Positions 21,144 to 33,900 are shown, numbered from the stretch's first letter. The stretch: DNA of 64,000 nucleotides from Solicoccozyma terricola (GCA_001600875.1 BCLD01000015.1:84628-148627); one strand, 5' to 3'. The notes: generated by a model from the letters alone, not told the origin. Program-made: numbers and translations.

Positions 21144-22983
21144 ATGTCCTCCACCAACCACATCTTCAAACTCTCCCCAGGTATACAATCATACGACTGG
21201 GGGAAAATCGGGAAATCATCGCTGGCAGCTCAATTTGGGGAGATTTGTTTGAAGGATGAAGAATTCCATGTTGATGAGGATAAGGCGTATGCTGAGGTGA
21301 GAAATACTGGCGAACGTTGTTCTTTCTCGCGGAGCGAAGACCATCCTCCCGTTAGGGAGCTCTTCCGTGAGCGTAGCGAGCACTCATCTCCTTCGCGGAG
21401 CGAAGATCATGCTCCCGTTAGGGAGCTCTTCTTCGGCGAGCGTAGCGAGCACTGAATTCTTCGCGAACGTAGTGAGCAATACTCTCTCTTCGCGAACGGA
21501 GTGAGCAATATACTCTCTTCGCGAACGGAGTGAGCAATATACTCTCTTCGCGCACGTAGTGAGCAATATACTCTCTCGTCGCGAACGTAGTGAGCAATAC
21601 TCTCTCTTCGCGAACTCTGCGCGCAATATACTTTCTTCGAACGCTCTCTTGGGGAAGTGTGGAAAGGTATCAACTCTTGTTGTGTGATCCGGCGACACTT
21701 CCGAGATGCGCTGGAAGGTTTTGGTGTTCGAGGTGCGACTTGGAGTTGGGCATTGGGATGCATCGTTACCTACTTGGGAACGTCTTGTCAACTGAGATAC
21801 ATCAAATGATGCTATTCCTGATTTTCTGCCTGATCCTCAACATTAGAGAGAGAGTTGACTTTAATTTCTAACCCACCATCCCGTAGCTCTGGATGGGAAC
21901 CCATTCGACTCTCCCATCCCACGCCCTCCCATCACACACCCCACTATCCACCGTCCTCTCTTCAAACCCCACACACTACCTTTCATCCAGTATAACCACC
22001 AAATATCCCACAGCGAGTGAAGGTCATCTTCCCTTCCTTTTCAAGGTGTTGAGTATTGGGAAAGCGTTGAGTATTCAAGCGCATCCAGATAAGAAATTAG
22101 CAGAGAGGTTACATAGGGAACGTGGGGATGTTTATAAAGGTGGGTTGGGGTTTTAACGGCAAATAAAGGGGTTTGGCCGTTTTTTCCTTTCTTTACTGAC
22201 GTTGTACTGAATCGATCTCGATCACGATGGATGATAGACCCGAATCACAAGGTTAGCACCTAACATCCAACTTGTTCATATCTTGACGCTAACATATCAT
22301 CATCCTGCTCTCTCTCTCTCTCTATGCTTCTCCCACCACACAGCCAGAAATGGCAATCGCTCTCACTCCCTTCCGCGGATTCTGTGGATTCCTCCCTCTC
22401 CCTACTCTTCTACTCCTACTATCCACCATCCCAGAACTACGCTCTTTGATTGGAGAGTCTCCTATCGAAGAACTAGCTACGTCACTCGGTCTTAATGTTC
22501 TCACCAAAGACGCGAATAAAGTTGATCTCGATGAATTGGTTGAGATTTCCGATAATGCGAATACGGAACATGGGAGTGATTTCGTGACTACCATCGAGCA
22601 GAAAACAGCACTAAAGAAGATATTTCAAGTCTTGATGACTTCATCTACCTCATCCGTCAAAACAACCATCCAAACTCTACTCGATCGATATGAAACCGAC
22701 GTATCATCATGCAAGACATTGTTCGAGAGTAACCTCGTTGATTTGGTCAAAGAATTGCATGAACAGTATCCGGATGACGTAGGTGTGCTTTGTACGTTTG
22801 TATTGAACGTAGTGGAATTAGGGGTCGGTAAAGCGGTGTTTTTGAGAGCGGATGAACCTCATGCTTATATCTCGGGAGGTGAGTGGGCGGCGAATCGGAG
22901 TGTGGGGAGGTTGGGGTGATGGAAGCTAATTTGAGATTGCGTGGTGGTATACAGATATCATCGAATGTATGGCTACGTCTGGT

Positions 22984-23024
<41 letters not shown>

Positions 23025-23467
23025 GCGGATGTCTTCCAAACACGCAACATGACTCTAACCTAATAACGCAAAACACACAACCAGACAACGTCGTTCGGGC
23101 CGGCCTCACTCCTAAACTTCGAGACGTCGACACTCTAGTCTCGATGCTCACCTACACCTCTGCTCCATCCCACGCTCAATTCCTCCAACCTACTCAATTC
23201 TCACCAAAGACATTATTATACGACCCGCCTATCGAGGAATTCTCCGTGCTTCGTGTGGAACTCTCCGATACTGAAAAAGAGGTCCATCGTCCGATTCAAG
23301 GACCGAGTATCGTTATCGTTACGGATGGGAATGGAACGGTGTCGGCTGGTGGGGAGAGGTTGGATGTTCAGAGAGGCGAGGTGGTGTTTGTAGCTGCGGA
23401 TACCGAGGTCGAGTGGGAGTCGGAGAAGGACGGGTTGGTGTTATACCGGGCGTATGTCGAGGCGTAG
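21144..23467 (+). CDS. MAN1: Mannose-6-phosphate isomerase (type I)
   Basis: Six exons (21144-21296, 21887-22139, 22238-22251, 22344-22878, 22955-22981, 23085-23467) make 454 residues. Type I PMI marks: YDWGKIGKSSLAAQF, LWMGTH, the zinc and substrate segment FLFKVLSIGKALSIQAHPDK, DPNHKPEMAIALTPF, EPHAYISGDIIECMATSDNV and VRAGLTPKLRDV. It interconverts fructose-6-phosphate and mannose-6-phosphate in the cytosol, feeding GDP-mannose for glycoproteins, wall and (in Cryptococcus-like yeasts) capsule. Exon 3 is 14 bp and exon 5 is 27 bp. Intron 1 (590 bp) holds a tandem repeat, and intron 5 contains a T run of about 36 bases. Confidence 0.94.
21330..21650 (+). repeat. Tandem repeat in PMI intron 1
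   Basis: About six tandem units of 29-30 bp with the core GCGAACGtAGTGAGCAATA start near 21463, 21492, 21521, 21550, 21581 and 21610. Just before them are two copies of a longer unit with GGAGCGAAGA, CTCCCGTTAGGGAGCTCTTC and GAGCGTAGCGAGCACT (from about 21339 and 21393). The core matches the repeat in the MTAP intron. Confidence 0.85.
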
Positions 23468-23712
23468 GCGGCGGTCCCCAAGGAAGGACAGTTAGGCGGA
23501 GTTGTCTTTCTCATTTACTATATATAGAGACCATTTATCAGCATATATGTGTGCGCGTGTGTGGTGGCGGAATTGACTGATTACGTCATATCGCGTCCCC
23601 GGTCGACGCCGGTCGTCGCCGGGGCTGGGATGGTGTGCTCGTATCCTCAAACTCCGACGTCAACATCCACATCATCCACAGTATCCCAAACACCAATCCC
23701 CACGTCGTCACA

Positions 23713-24639
23713 ATGTCTCTCTACGATCTATCCGTGAGTCCACGGACCCTAACCCCCCTATCCAGCCTTCCGCCGCTGACCGTGCAACAACCAACCACCC
23801 ACCCACCTCCACCCACCTCCACCAGGTCGAACAACCACAGAAGAGCATCCCTCTCTCCGACCTCAAATCCAAACCCATCTTGTTCGTAAACGTCGCTTCA
23901 GCTTGCGGTCTGACTCCGCAGTACAAGGGTGAGTGTTGGAGGACGGGTCTCCCGGAGACTTGAATGTTCCAATTCCTGATCTGGCCTTGTGCGATGTGGA
24001 TCACAGGACTTCAGGAGCTGTATAACAAGTATCACTCTAAAGGACTCGAGGTGTTTGGTTTCCCATGTAATGTGAGTTGTACCTTTTCTGCATTACTTCT
24101 AGTACGATTCTGATCCATGAAGATATTGCACTCTCGTCTTCTCAGCAATTCAAAGAGCAAGAGAAGGGAAGTGACGATGAAATCCTTCAATTCTGCGAGA
24201 GGAACTACGGTGTCACTTTCCCGATTGCTAAGAAGGTGAATCATCATGTATAGATGTACATACACTCGGGACTGACGTAATTATTCTTCGCGTCTCTCTC
24301 AAAGGCCGACGTGAACGGGGAAACTACTCAACCAATCTACAAGATCCTCAAGAAAGAAGCCGGTGTTCAAGATATCGACTGGTGAGAATCCAGCCCCTTC
24401 CCCAACCGCACCAAGTCGTCATCCCTAACACATCCCTAACATCTACGTCGTCTGTTACTCAGGAACTTTTCCAAGTTCCTCGTAAAGGACGGACAGGTCA
24501 AGTGGTTCTCTGCTAGGACTGAGCCGGTGAGTAACGGAGATTGTTGAGACGAGATGAGGGGACGAGGACTTGGTCGCTGATGTGCCTTTTGGATGTGTAC
24601 AAGTCTGCGCTGGAGCCTGAGATTGAGAAACTCTTCTGA
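23713..24639 (+). CDS. Glutathione peroxidase-like thiol peroxidase
   Basis: Seven exons (23713-23733, 23826-23928, 24007-24071, 24146-24235, 24305-24381, 24463-24526, 24604-24639) encode 151 residues. The peroxidatic Cys34 lies in NVASACGLTPQY, where animal enzymes have selenocysteine; FGFPCNQF (Cys62) and Cys80 in ILQFCERNYG follow, the latter at the position of the resolving cysteine of fungal enzymes. The active-site Trp/Asn are in WNFSKFLV. Such enzymes (yeast Gpx3/Hyr1 type) reduce peroxides using thioredoxin and can relay the oxidant signal to transcription factors. It converges on TERT with 136 bp between the stop codons. Confidence 0.93.
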
Positions 24640-24775
24640 AAGAAGAAAGTTGGTCGCCTGTGATTGACACTTGCACGGGATTCAGGAAGTTGAAGGGGTT
24701 GTAGATGGAAAACAGCATGTTTGTCGGAAAAAGAGATATATACAAATGCAACAAGCCGCCGATTCATGATTATAG

Positions 24776-27700
24776 TTAGAATGACACCGGCTTTACTCTC
24801 TCCCATGTAGATTCCATCACCTCATCCAATGTCTTCTTCAGCGTTCGAGGATGCTGAACCCTTTCGAGGTCTTCCTGTAGTGCCTGTAAGACAGGAAGGA
24901 ATAACGTCGGACGCATTGCGAACAGTCGACATATGGCGTGCCTTGCCAGCCTGTGACAAAGACCCGATGGGAAGTTAGCTTTCAGTCTGAACCCACGAGA
25001 ATCACATGTTTCATATCGTACCATTGGAAGACCTCGGACGATACTTTTCGCTCCGCACGGTTGCTTTTCCCAATAGGTGAATGTAGATGTCCTCTACTCG
25101 CATCATCAGTCTGCTTGATAACGTCGTTTATGGACCGATATATCCAATCCGATCGAACGTCGGGTTCATGTTTCAAAGCTCGGAGGTACGTCATTAGCTT
25201 GACACCACTTAGCAGGAAGTTGGTGTATATGTTCGAGCAAACGACTGCATACGAGTTGAGACCGGTGTCGTTCTGTGCCCCGTCGAAAGGTAAGCACTGA
25301 CAAGAGGGCTAATATCTCGCTCGCGACTCACGTAGATGATATGATTGTGGTTCTCCAACATTCTAGGGATTCGAAAATTATCAGAAGTTGATCAGTCACA
25401 AACGGCTACACTCCTCAACTCACCGCTTGAACCAATCAGTCAATGACGTTCCTTGTCTCGTCGTCGACTTGACAGTCAGCGATTCACGGACGTCTGCAAC
25501 GGATGCTATGTTAGCATTCACAATCAGTCAATCTGCCATCAGTCACGCTCACGGAGGTTGTAGCTCCTGGTGATATCGATCCGCAGATCGAGACTTGACG
25601 TATCGACCAACAAACCACAGTATGGGAACTCTGTGTGAGAGTTCTCAGAGATTCGGATAGAGCATCTGGGCTTTATTCTCCGTGACCCACCAGTATCTGC
25701 GCATCGCGACGTTTGCAGAGCATGCATATCTTCGACGCTGAAATTGACAAGTGTCTTCTCAGGTGCGGTTCGACAACCATAGTCTTCTTGTCCCCTGGTC
25801 ATCCGCTTGAGGAATCGCTGGGCTTTGCTTTCGTCTGTAGTTACAAAGAGGAAGTCGTCGATGATGCGCAAGAGAAGCTGAATGAAAGCTAGATCAGTCT
25901 GTTATAATGACTTGAAGTGATAATACCCGCTACTCACAGAATCTGGCGCCCTCGTGAAGCTCAGTCTCTCTCTCTCCATGTGTCCATAAAAGTACGAGCA
26001 CAACAAGCTGCTGACTTTTGAACCTTGAGGTATACCTACAATCTGCTCATAGTAGGATGTGCCGAACTGGTTGTAAAAAGACTATCATCAGCGCAACAGA
26101 CAGAGGCGCTCTCGAGAGTTTTCACCTTGACGACGCTGGAGGTGACGTGCTTGCAGAGTTCTGCCATAACGGTTTCTCGCGTTTGGACATCTTCATAGAC
26201 CTACAAAAGCAATGTCATGAAGCCAAGGTACCAGGATCGTGTATCAGCGAACACGCACTAGGTCTACAAAGACTGCGTTTCGTCGCTTGGCAGCTTGCTG
26301 AGCGACCATATCATGGAAGGTGAAAGCCTCGTCTGCAGATTTGTCCATCAGCCACAAAAACATCAGGAAGGTAGCAAAATCTTACCCTTCGCTCTCGTCA
26401 GCCATGGCCACAGCCTCGGCGCACGACTTGATGTAGGGAGGAGTTGAGCGTGCCTTCCGCTAATGTAGTCAGTTGGCTGGAAGCAATGTCATTCTCAGCG
26501 TCGAACGGATTGCATAAGCGTTTGATCTCACCCTGTCGAGGATCTCCTGCAGCACTTCGAGGAGCTTCCCATGGTTGATCGTGTCGAAAGCTTTCTTGAC
26601 GTCGGTCTTGACAAAGTACAGCTTGGGCCTGCGAGCCCTTTGACGTCAACATCTAGAGCCGCGGAATTGATACAAAGAACTTACAACTCCCCATACATCT
26701 GCTTGATGTTTTCCTTGAAAGTCTTCATTCGACCATAGATGTCGTGGAGGTTGAAAAGGGACGCGGCAAGCAGGTCGTCATGCCGTCGCTGCGGATGTAT
26801 ATCAGGTTACCTCCTGTTGTCCATCAAATATGCCCCTCGTCATTCTCACCTTCTCATAGTCTAACACATGGTAAGCTCCGGTCAAGAGCTGGTTGATTGA
26901 CTTGTCATACCAGACATCTCCGTTCGCTCGAGTCTGGCGGAACATGGCATTGTTACAGTCGTTGAGTCAGGCGGCGACAAATTGGGCTCACCTTTCGTTG
27001 ACGTCGTCCCAAATTCGCGATCGGTCGTACACCATTCGCCTTGGGCAACAGTCTGAGACTAGCGTGTGGAACTTTGAGACGCTGCAGACCTCGTTGTCGG
27101 GCCTGCGGAACGCAATAAGAGATGAGCGTCGGCCCCAACGCCAGAGAGACTTCAGTAGCCACTCACCGGGTCTGCCTTGCGGTATAGCGTGCTTCCGAGT
27201 TCGCGCAATACAGGCTTGCAGAGCAGATGCCAGTCATCGTGGCGGAAATAGGTTGTGCGATACTTTGTAACAGCAGTCTCGGTAATGAAAAAGGTATTCT
27301 TTTCGGTGGAGTGCGGTCAGCGATGGTCTAAACCCGGAGGGTACCTTGTAGACACACCTGGAGTAGCGGTAACAGTAACGAGTCATACACCCAGTAAATC
27401 AGTTCCTGCATGAGTTCTCTCCTTTTGATTTCCTCTCCCTGCGGCACCCGCTGGGTTTGACTGCCTGCCTTGAGCCACTCTACGTGGTCGTATCGGAAAC
27501 CTTGTAGGATCTGATGAATGGAGAACGTCTCGAATCGACGCGCACGAATGAAGGAATCGAGAGCTAGCAGTGATTTGAATTGTCAGGCGCAGGCGCTGAG
27601 ACGAAATATCGCCTCATCACTCTCACATCGATAGACCAGCCGTCTGTTCTCGTGACTGCCCCATAGCTCAGCCGGCAACACAGCATTGCAGAATGCTATG

Positions 27701-29161
27701 ACATATCGGCTGACCTGTGCGACGTCCCATATTTTTCAGAAAGATTATCCGCTGGTGACTCCACCTTGCTCACTCACCTCCCCCTGCGTGCACTGCCAAT
27801 CAACATATTCCGGCCGCTCTTTGACTTTTCCATCCGCCTCAGCCGCTCCTTGACGAGGGTCTTGCACGAGAGTCCGAAACCCCGCGGATAGTTCTACAGC
27901 GCGCAGGAGAGGTATCTTCGGCTTTCCCTCCTCGACGCCGAGTTCTTCGATGTGCTTGGCCCTTCGATCTCGCTAAGAGGGATTGAATTAATCCTGCATC
28001 ACCCGTTTTCTCATATAATGGACGGCTCCTCACCTTTGATGGGCAATACAATGATCTCAATTTCCAGTAATCACATTTACGATGCCTAGTGATGATCTCT
28101 TCAACGATCGACATTGCGTGACGTTTCAGTCTGTTGGGTGTTTTGGCCTTTTTGCTGAGCAATGCCAACTAAACATGCCATCAATCGAATCAGCTCCAAC
28201 AATTAAAACAGCAAGAAGTTGAAGAGGGGGGGGGGGGGGGAACAAAAAGAAAAGAAAAGGTCGAATCCCCCCTCACCTCAATCTCCTCCTTCCTCGTCGT
28301 GTAATCTCTAGACATTGCAGCTTTTCCCCATTTGGCTGTTCCCTTCCAACCCTCTTTAGGATCAGAGGTAAAGACATTATGTAACCCATGCTGTCGTGGG
28401 AAAATATAACGAAGAAGTGTTCGACCTTCAGCGTGATGATCGAACCCAGCCAAGCGAGAGACGGTCAGCGACGACGGATCAACACGAGGTGGAGGAGGTT
28501 CGATTCTGTTAAGTATGTCTTTTTTTGTTTTTGGTGTTTAGTTAATTCATGGAATAGAGACCGGGGGGGAAAATCAAGTAAAAGTATTCACGATTAAATG
28601 GTAATCCACAACATGCACTTCTTCGTCCACCTTGATAATTCCAATTGGAATAAAACATCTTCTGACGTGGGATTTTAACCTCGGTCGGTGATTTACTGGG
28701 AACGTTGTATGTTTGTTAGCTCAGGATGTTTCTATACCCGGCCCCCGCCCGCCGCGGGGGTGGGGGGGGGGGGGGGGGGGGGGGTTCTCTATACCGCAAA
28801 CTCACCCAACATTCAAAGCAAGGTTCTGACATTGTTTCGTCGAAATCTCATTTCCAATTCCATTTCCAACAAAAAACCCATCCCCAACCCGATCCATCCC
28901 CACCTTCTTCCTCTTCTTCCTTCTTCCAACCTTCCCCACGCCCACGCCATCCCCATCCTCGTCCCCACCCACACCCGCACCCTTTTTCCTCTTCCTCTTC
29001 CGCTTCATCTCCTCCTTCTCCTCCTCCTTTTTCAAATCAACTATCGTTCGAAGCGTATACATCGGTTTCCCACATAATTGTGAATAACATCGATTTTGAA
29101 GAGGTAAAAAGAGAGAAGTGGTGGTTAAGAGGTTGATGAATGGTGTTGAACCCAGACTATG

Positions 29162-29215
<54 letters not shown>

Positions 29216-30216
29216 CCCCCAGAGAGAGAGAGAGAGACCCCCCCCAAAGAAAAGTCTCAGTCCCCCCCCCACGGAAGGCATTTCTTTCCCCCCCCNNNNN
29301 NNNNNNNNNNNNNNNNNNNNNNNNNNNNNNNNNNNNNNNNNNNNNNNNNNNNNNNNNNNNNNNNNNNNNNNNNNNNNNNNNNNNNNNNNNNNNNNNNNNN
29401 NNNNNNNNNNNNNNNNNNNNNNNNNNNNNNNNNNNNNNNNNNNNNNNNNNNNNNNNNNNNNNNNNNNNNNNNNNNNNNNNNNNNNNNNNNNNNNNNNNNN
29501 NNNNNNNNNNNNNNNNNNNNNNNNNNNNNNNNNNNNNNNNNNNNNNNNNNNNNNNNNNNNNNNNNNNNNNNNNNNNNNNNNNNNNNNNNNNNNNNNNNNN
29601 NNNNNNNNNNNNNNNNNNNNNNNNNNNNNNNNNNNNNNNNNNNNNNNNNNNNNNNNNNNNNNNNNNNNNNNNNNNNNNNNNNNNNNNNNNNNNNNNNNNN
29701 NNNNNNNNNNNNNNNNNNNNNNNNNNNNNNCCTTGAAACCAGCAGCAAGTACATTTGGAGGTGCGTATGGATTCATTGGATCGAGTGGTTTCTTGGTTTT
29801 GAAAATAGTAATCAGGATTTGATCAATGACCTGTTGAGTTTGTGTGTGGGGGGGGGAGCAATACGATTGTATAATTAAACGAGGATAACAAGAGAAAAAA
29901 ACAAGGCCCAAAAGTCCAAACGTGCTACCAAAATACCCACCTCCTGTTGTGTCATCGTAACATCTCCCCCAAATCCAACTCCCAACCCTAACCTCTCCCC
30001 ATCATCCTCATCCAACCCCACCAACGTCCCTTCCAACAACCCCCGATACGTCTCGCTATCTTCTTCGTGTATTATCGTTCCCCATTGAGTGGATGGAATT
30101 TGATATTGTAGATAATCATGAAGAGTGATTAGATGAGGGTAGTATGCGGATAGAGTTGGATGTTGGAGTGATTTGGGGTTGGATGGTGTGTATGGGAGGG
30201 ATGTACTGTCTTGCAT
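24776..30216 (-). CDS. TERT: Telomerase reverse transcriptase (interrupted by assembly gap)
   Basis: Visible exons: 30216-29941, 29830-29731 (runs into the gap), then 29156-28806, 28695-28592, 28518-28277, 28168-28034, 27972-27778, 27714-27627, 27563-27358, 27298-27167, 27102-26992, 26933-26850, 26788-26685, 26628-26532, 26476-26386, 26332-26259, 26200-26126, 26066-25938, 25877-25553, 25505-25424, 25362-25332, 25296-25022 and 24950-24776. They code about 1160 residues in consistent phase. The TEN part has PPNVLAAGFK and FINLLTTTSLFLPL; the RNA-binding part CCGLPFNHILNR, YIFPRQHGLHNVFTSD and HQILQGFRYDHVEWL. RT motifs: 1 (LRLLPKANGVRPIANL), A (LYFVKTDVKKAFDTI, catalytic Asp 26601-26603), B' (GIPQGSKVSSLLCSYFYG), C (RIIDDFLFVTT, two Asp 25854-25859), then the C-terminal thumb. 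A Lys/Arg/Gly/Asp-rich insert of about 55 residues sits after YTLRTIVDL. It copies telomere repeats from its RNA template. Confidence 0.95.
29161..29295. repeat. GA microsatellite and C runs next to the gap
   Basis: A GA dinucleotide run, a second GA run and several C8 tracts occupy the TERT intron beside the N gap. The long Arg-Glu or Ser-Leu open frames here are repeat artefacts. Confidence 0.9.
29296..29730. other. Assembly gap (435 N)
   Basis: A run of 435 N replaces the rest of TERT exon 2 and the following intron(s) and exon(s) of the TEN-domain region. Both sides are low-complexity, which probably stopped the assembly. The gap size may be nominal. Confidence 0.98.
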
Positions 30217-30934
30217 GTGTGTGATGCGTTGGTATAGATGGTGGTGGTGGTTGAATAGCCCACGCGAGTGACGAATACGCGACTGTCACGTGCAAGCAGG
30301 GAGATGATCGCTGCCAGAGGGGGGGAGGGGAAGGGGGAGAGGAGGGAGGGGAGGGAGGCAGGGAGGGAGAGGGAGAGGAGGGCGGGGCGGGGGGGGGGGA
30401 GGGGGGGCGAATACGCGACTGTCACGTGCAAGCAGGGAGATGATCGCTGCCAGAGGGGGGGAGGGGAAGGGGGAGAGGAGGGAGGGGAGGGAGGCAGGGA
30501 GGGAGAGGGAGAGGAGGGCGGGGCGGGGCGTGAGAAGGCAGGGAGGGAAGGTTTCAGTTTAAATGGGTTAGCGCCCCCCCTTCCCGCCCCGCCCACGCCG
30601 GTTAATGTCTCCTTTGATTATATAATCAACGCACATTCCCCATTAACCGGAGGGGGGGCAGGCGCCCATTCACCGGATCGATTCATATCAACTCCCTCAT
30701 TCAGCTGTCAAGCACCCCACCACCACCCCACCACCACCACCACCACCAGCCTCCCCTACTACGTCTGCGAATACAGCTATACCCCCCCTTACTCCAGGTG
30801 AGTATCTCCCCACATCAGCGTTCAACCAACTTCAGCTCATCGACGACCCCTCCCCCCACCCAACACCATCACACCAAAACTGGTATAGCACCCCACACCC
30901 CTACACCCCTTTCCATCGACACGACATCGACATA
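30217..30934. promoter_or_regulatory. Divergent promoter region TERT / acyl-CoA synthetase with tandem duplication
   Basis: The 718 bases between the two start codons contain no gene. A block of about 122 bp is duplicated in direct orientation (about 30272-30393 and 30408-30529, period 136). Each copy starts CGAATACGCGACTGTCACGT, includes an E-box-like CACGTG, and ends in a purine-rich GGGGAGG tract. Near the synthetase start there is a CACC/ACC repeat (30716-30750). Confidence 0.7.
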
Positions 30935-33900
30935 ATGCCGAAATACTTGTATCCTAAAGATACAGACTTGAAGAAACAGGCGATAGTGAGTAAATACGTC
31001 GGGTGTAAATGATGGTCCCCTTTGGGGCGTTTCCCACCGCGCGATTAGGGGGAAAGCGAGGGGGGGGGGGGGGGAACTGGAACTGATTTTTGGTTTGATC
31101 GTCTTGTGTTGGCTTGGATGTCTTTTAGGAAATTCCAGGGTCGAAAAAACCGGGTCAGAGTGGTGAGTTCTTTTTTTTTTTTTTTCGAGGGGGGGGGGGG
31201 GGGGGGGTCGTTTCGTTGGGATTGTGATGTGAAGTTGGAAATTGTAAAAATGCCGTGTGGGTATTGATATGCCGTCCCTTCCCTGCTCTCTCCCCCCTCC
31301 CCCCCCTCCCCCTCCCCCAACCCTTGTCGTTGTTCAACAGGTATTTACACGAATAGTGAGTAGAGGATCATCTTCCATATCAATTACTCGAACTTGCCTA
31401 ACCCTTTTCCTCAACTACCCACCCCTTTTTTTTCGTTTTTCGTTTCTTCTTTCTTCCTTTTTAACGCCTAGACCTCTTCGATTGGGATTCCATCTACGCT
31501 GAGAATGGAAAAACGTGTTATGAATTATTTGAACTTGGTATGTTTTCGATTTACATGTCATGTTACGCACGCATCATCAACTGATCGATCCCCACCCACA
31601 GCTGTTCAACGTAATGGCAATGCCACACTTTACCTAACTCGACCTCTCCTCGCTCCTGGTAACCCAACCACCACTCCACCTACACCAGCCATCTACTCTC
31701 CAACTCTTAAGAGTATATCATACAACGAAGCGAATGAAAGACGTCATTTTTTAGGTAAAGCTCTGGTTGTTCTGGAAGAAGATGGACGTCTCGCTCCGAA
31801 ATCCAAATCAAATCCTTCTCCTCCTCCTCCCTCCTCCATTACTGGTATCGATGAAACTAAATCTCAAATCGTTTCATCTCGACCAGAGTATATTGGAAAT
31901 GCAACATTTGGAGTTGGAATTTGGTCTCCTAATCGACCTGAATGGCAACTTGTCGATCTAGCTTGTCAAGCGTTTTCAATGGTTTCAGTTCCATTATACG
32001 ATACATTAGGACCTGATGTTGTCGAATACGTAATCAATCACGCACCTCTCTCAATCGTTTTCGCAACTAGGAATCACGTCCCAACTCTACTTCAATTAGC
32101 TGGGAAAGGGAAAGTTGAATGTTTGAGAGTGGTGGTCGTTATTGATATCGTAGATGATGGGAAACCAGCTGGATCGGTAATTGATGATGCTGGACAAGGT
32201 ACACATCAGGAAAAACAAGTTTTAAAAGCTTGGGGTAGAGCAGTTGGGATTGAGATCCTCTCTTTTGGTGATATGGAAACAATCGGTAAAACACAAGGTT
32301 TAAAACGTCATATTCAAGCTCGATTACCTCGTCCGGAAACATTAGCTACAATCTCTTATACAAGTGGAACAACTGGAATGCCAAAGGGAGTTTTGTTGAC
32401 TCATGGGACTTTTGCGTCGGCAGTCATTCAACAAACTACGGGACATTCTCAGGATTCGGGGCCTGGTGATACTAGGTTGTTGAGTTATTTGCCATTGGCG
32501 CATATTTACGAGGTGAGAGGGAGGAAATTTTCCTAGGTTGGGGTATTGTTAAGGGATCAAGCTCATCGTTTTTTTGGACCGGGGGGTCACTTTTCTTTCT
32601 TGTCTCCTTTTTTTTCTTCTTTTTTTATGGCTTTTTCTCTGCTCCTTCTTTTCTTTGCTTTGTCTTCAACCTCCGCCACACCCGCCACCCCCTCTAGCGA
32701 TTCCTCGAGCTTGTTATCCCGGCTGTCGATGGTCAAATCGCATACACGACCGGTGACCCTCTTCGTCTACTCGAGGACGCTCAGATCATGAAACCGACCA
32801 TGTTCGCGAGTGTACCACGAGTCTTGAATCGGTGAGGCGACAGAGTGGTCATCCTTTACGTGTGGCCCGGCATTATGCTGATACCCCCCGCCGACTTGGC
32901 GTTTTTGCCCCAATAGCGTACACCAGGCGATCATGGCGCAGGTTTACGCTGGTGGTATGAAGGGTAAGTTTCAGTTCCAGCGTCTTACGTGTATGCCGGG
33001 CTTGACTCCTCAAAATTTTTCGCGTGCATCAGGCGCTCTTTTGAAACGTGCCATTGATACCAAGGTTGAGAATTTCAAAAAGACCGGTCAATACACACAT
33101 GCTGTGTATGATGCGCTTGTATTCCGAAAGGTAAGTGGGCGTGGCGTCACCCTGCTCCTCATGACACCGTCAACTCACCACGCCTAATACTATAGATCAA
33201 GGCACTCCTTGGTGGAAGGGTCAACTACATCGGTACAGGTAGTGCGCCCCTTTCGGCCGAAGTCAACGATGTCTTGCGAGCTTGTTTCTGCTGGTAGGTC
33301 TCGTTCTACATGGTCTCGAGGCTTGAATTGCATCTGACGCCGAAATTTCCCGCCTTCTAGTGATGTCGTTCAAGGGGTAGGTGTCGATGGCACTAGGCGT
33401 CGGTAGGTACTAACCGTCTTCCCCCTTTTCGCAATGCAGTTCGGTATGACTGAAACCGTTGGGACGACTTCCAAGAGGTGAGAGAGCCATCGAATTCCTA
33501 TGGATATGACTACGCCGCTGATATCGCTTCGTACAATAGTATCGGATTCGACGCTAATTCGTCAGGAACCTGCGGCGTCCCCTTGCCAGGTATCGAGATC
33601 AAGGTAGTCGACGTCCCTGAGATGGGAGTGAGTCCCGGCAAAGGTTTTGAGCCACGAAGATATTGGCTGAATTGGAATTGCCCTATTAGTACACCTCGAA
33701 TGATTTACCGAATCCTAGGGGAGAGTGAGTCTTACTGTCCAAACCTTTATCTCTGATCCCCCCCGCTGACCTACGGTCTACCCAAACCAGGCTTCTGATC
33801 CGTGGACCCAACATCTTCTCCGGTTACCACAAGGATGAGAAAAACACTCGTGCTACCCTCGACCCGGATGGGTTTATGCACACCGGTGACATCGCTGAGA

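Noticed and set aside
21384..21791. 135-codon minus-strand frame over the PMI intron
   Set aside because: Encodes the tandem repeat (Arg-Glu-Tyr-Cys-Ser units); repeat artefact.
29118..29878. Arg-Glu repeat frames beside the gap on the plus strand
   Set aside because: Translation of a GA microsatellite, antisense to TERT.
28802..29911. 369-codon frame spanning the N gap on the minus strand
   Set aside because: It is open only because N codons are untranslated; its ends are real TERT exons, the middle is gap and GA/C repeat.
30268..30801. 177-codon Gly/Glu-rich plus frame
   Set aside because: Translation of the duplicated purine-rich promoter block.
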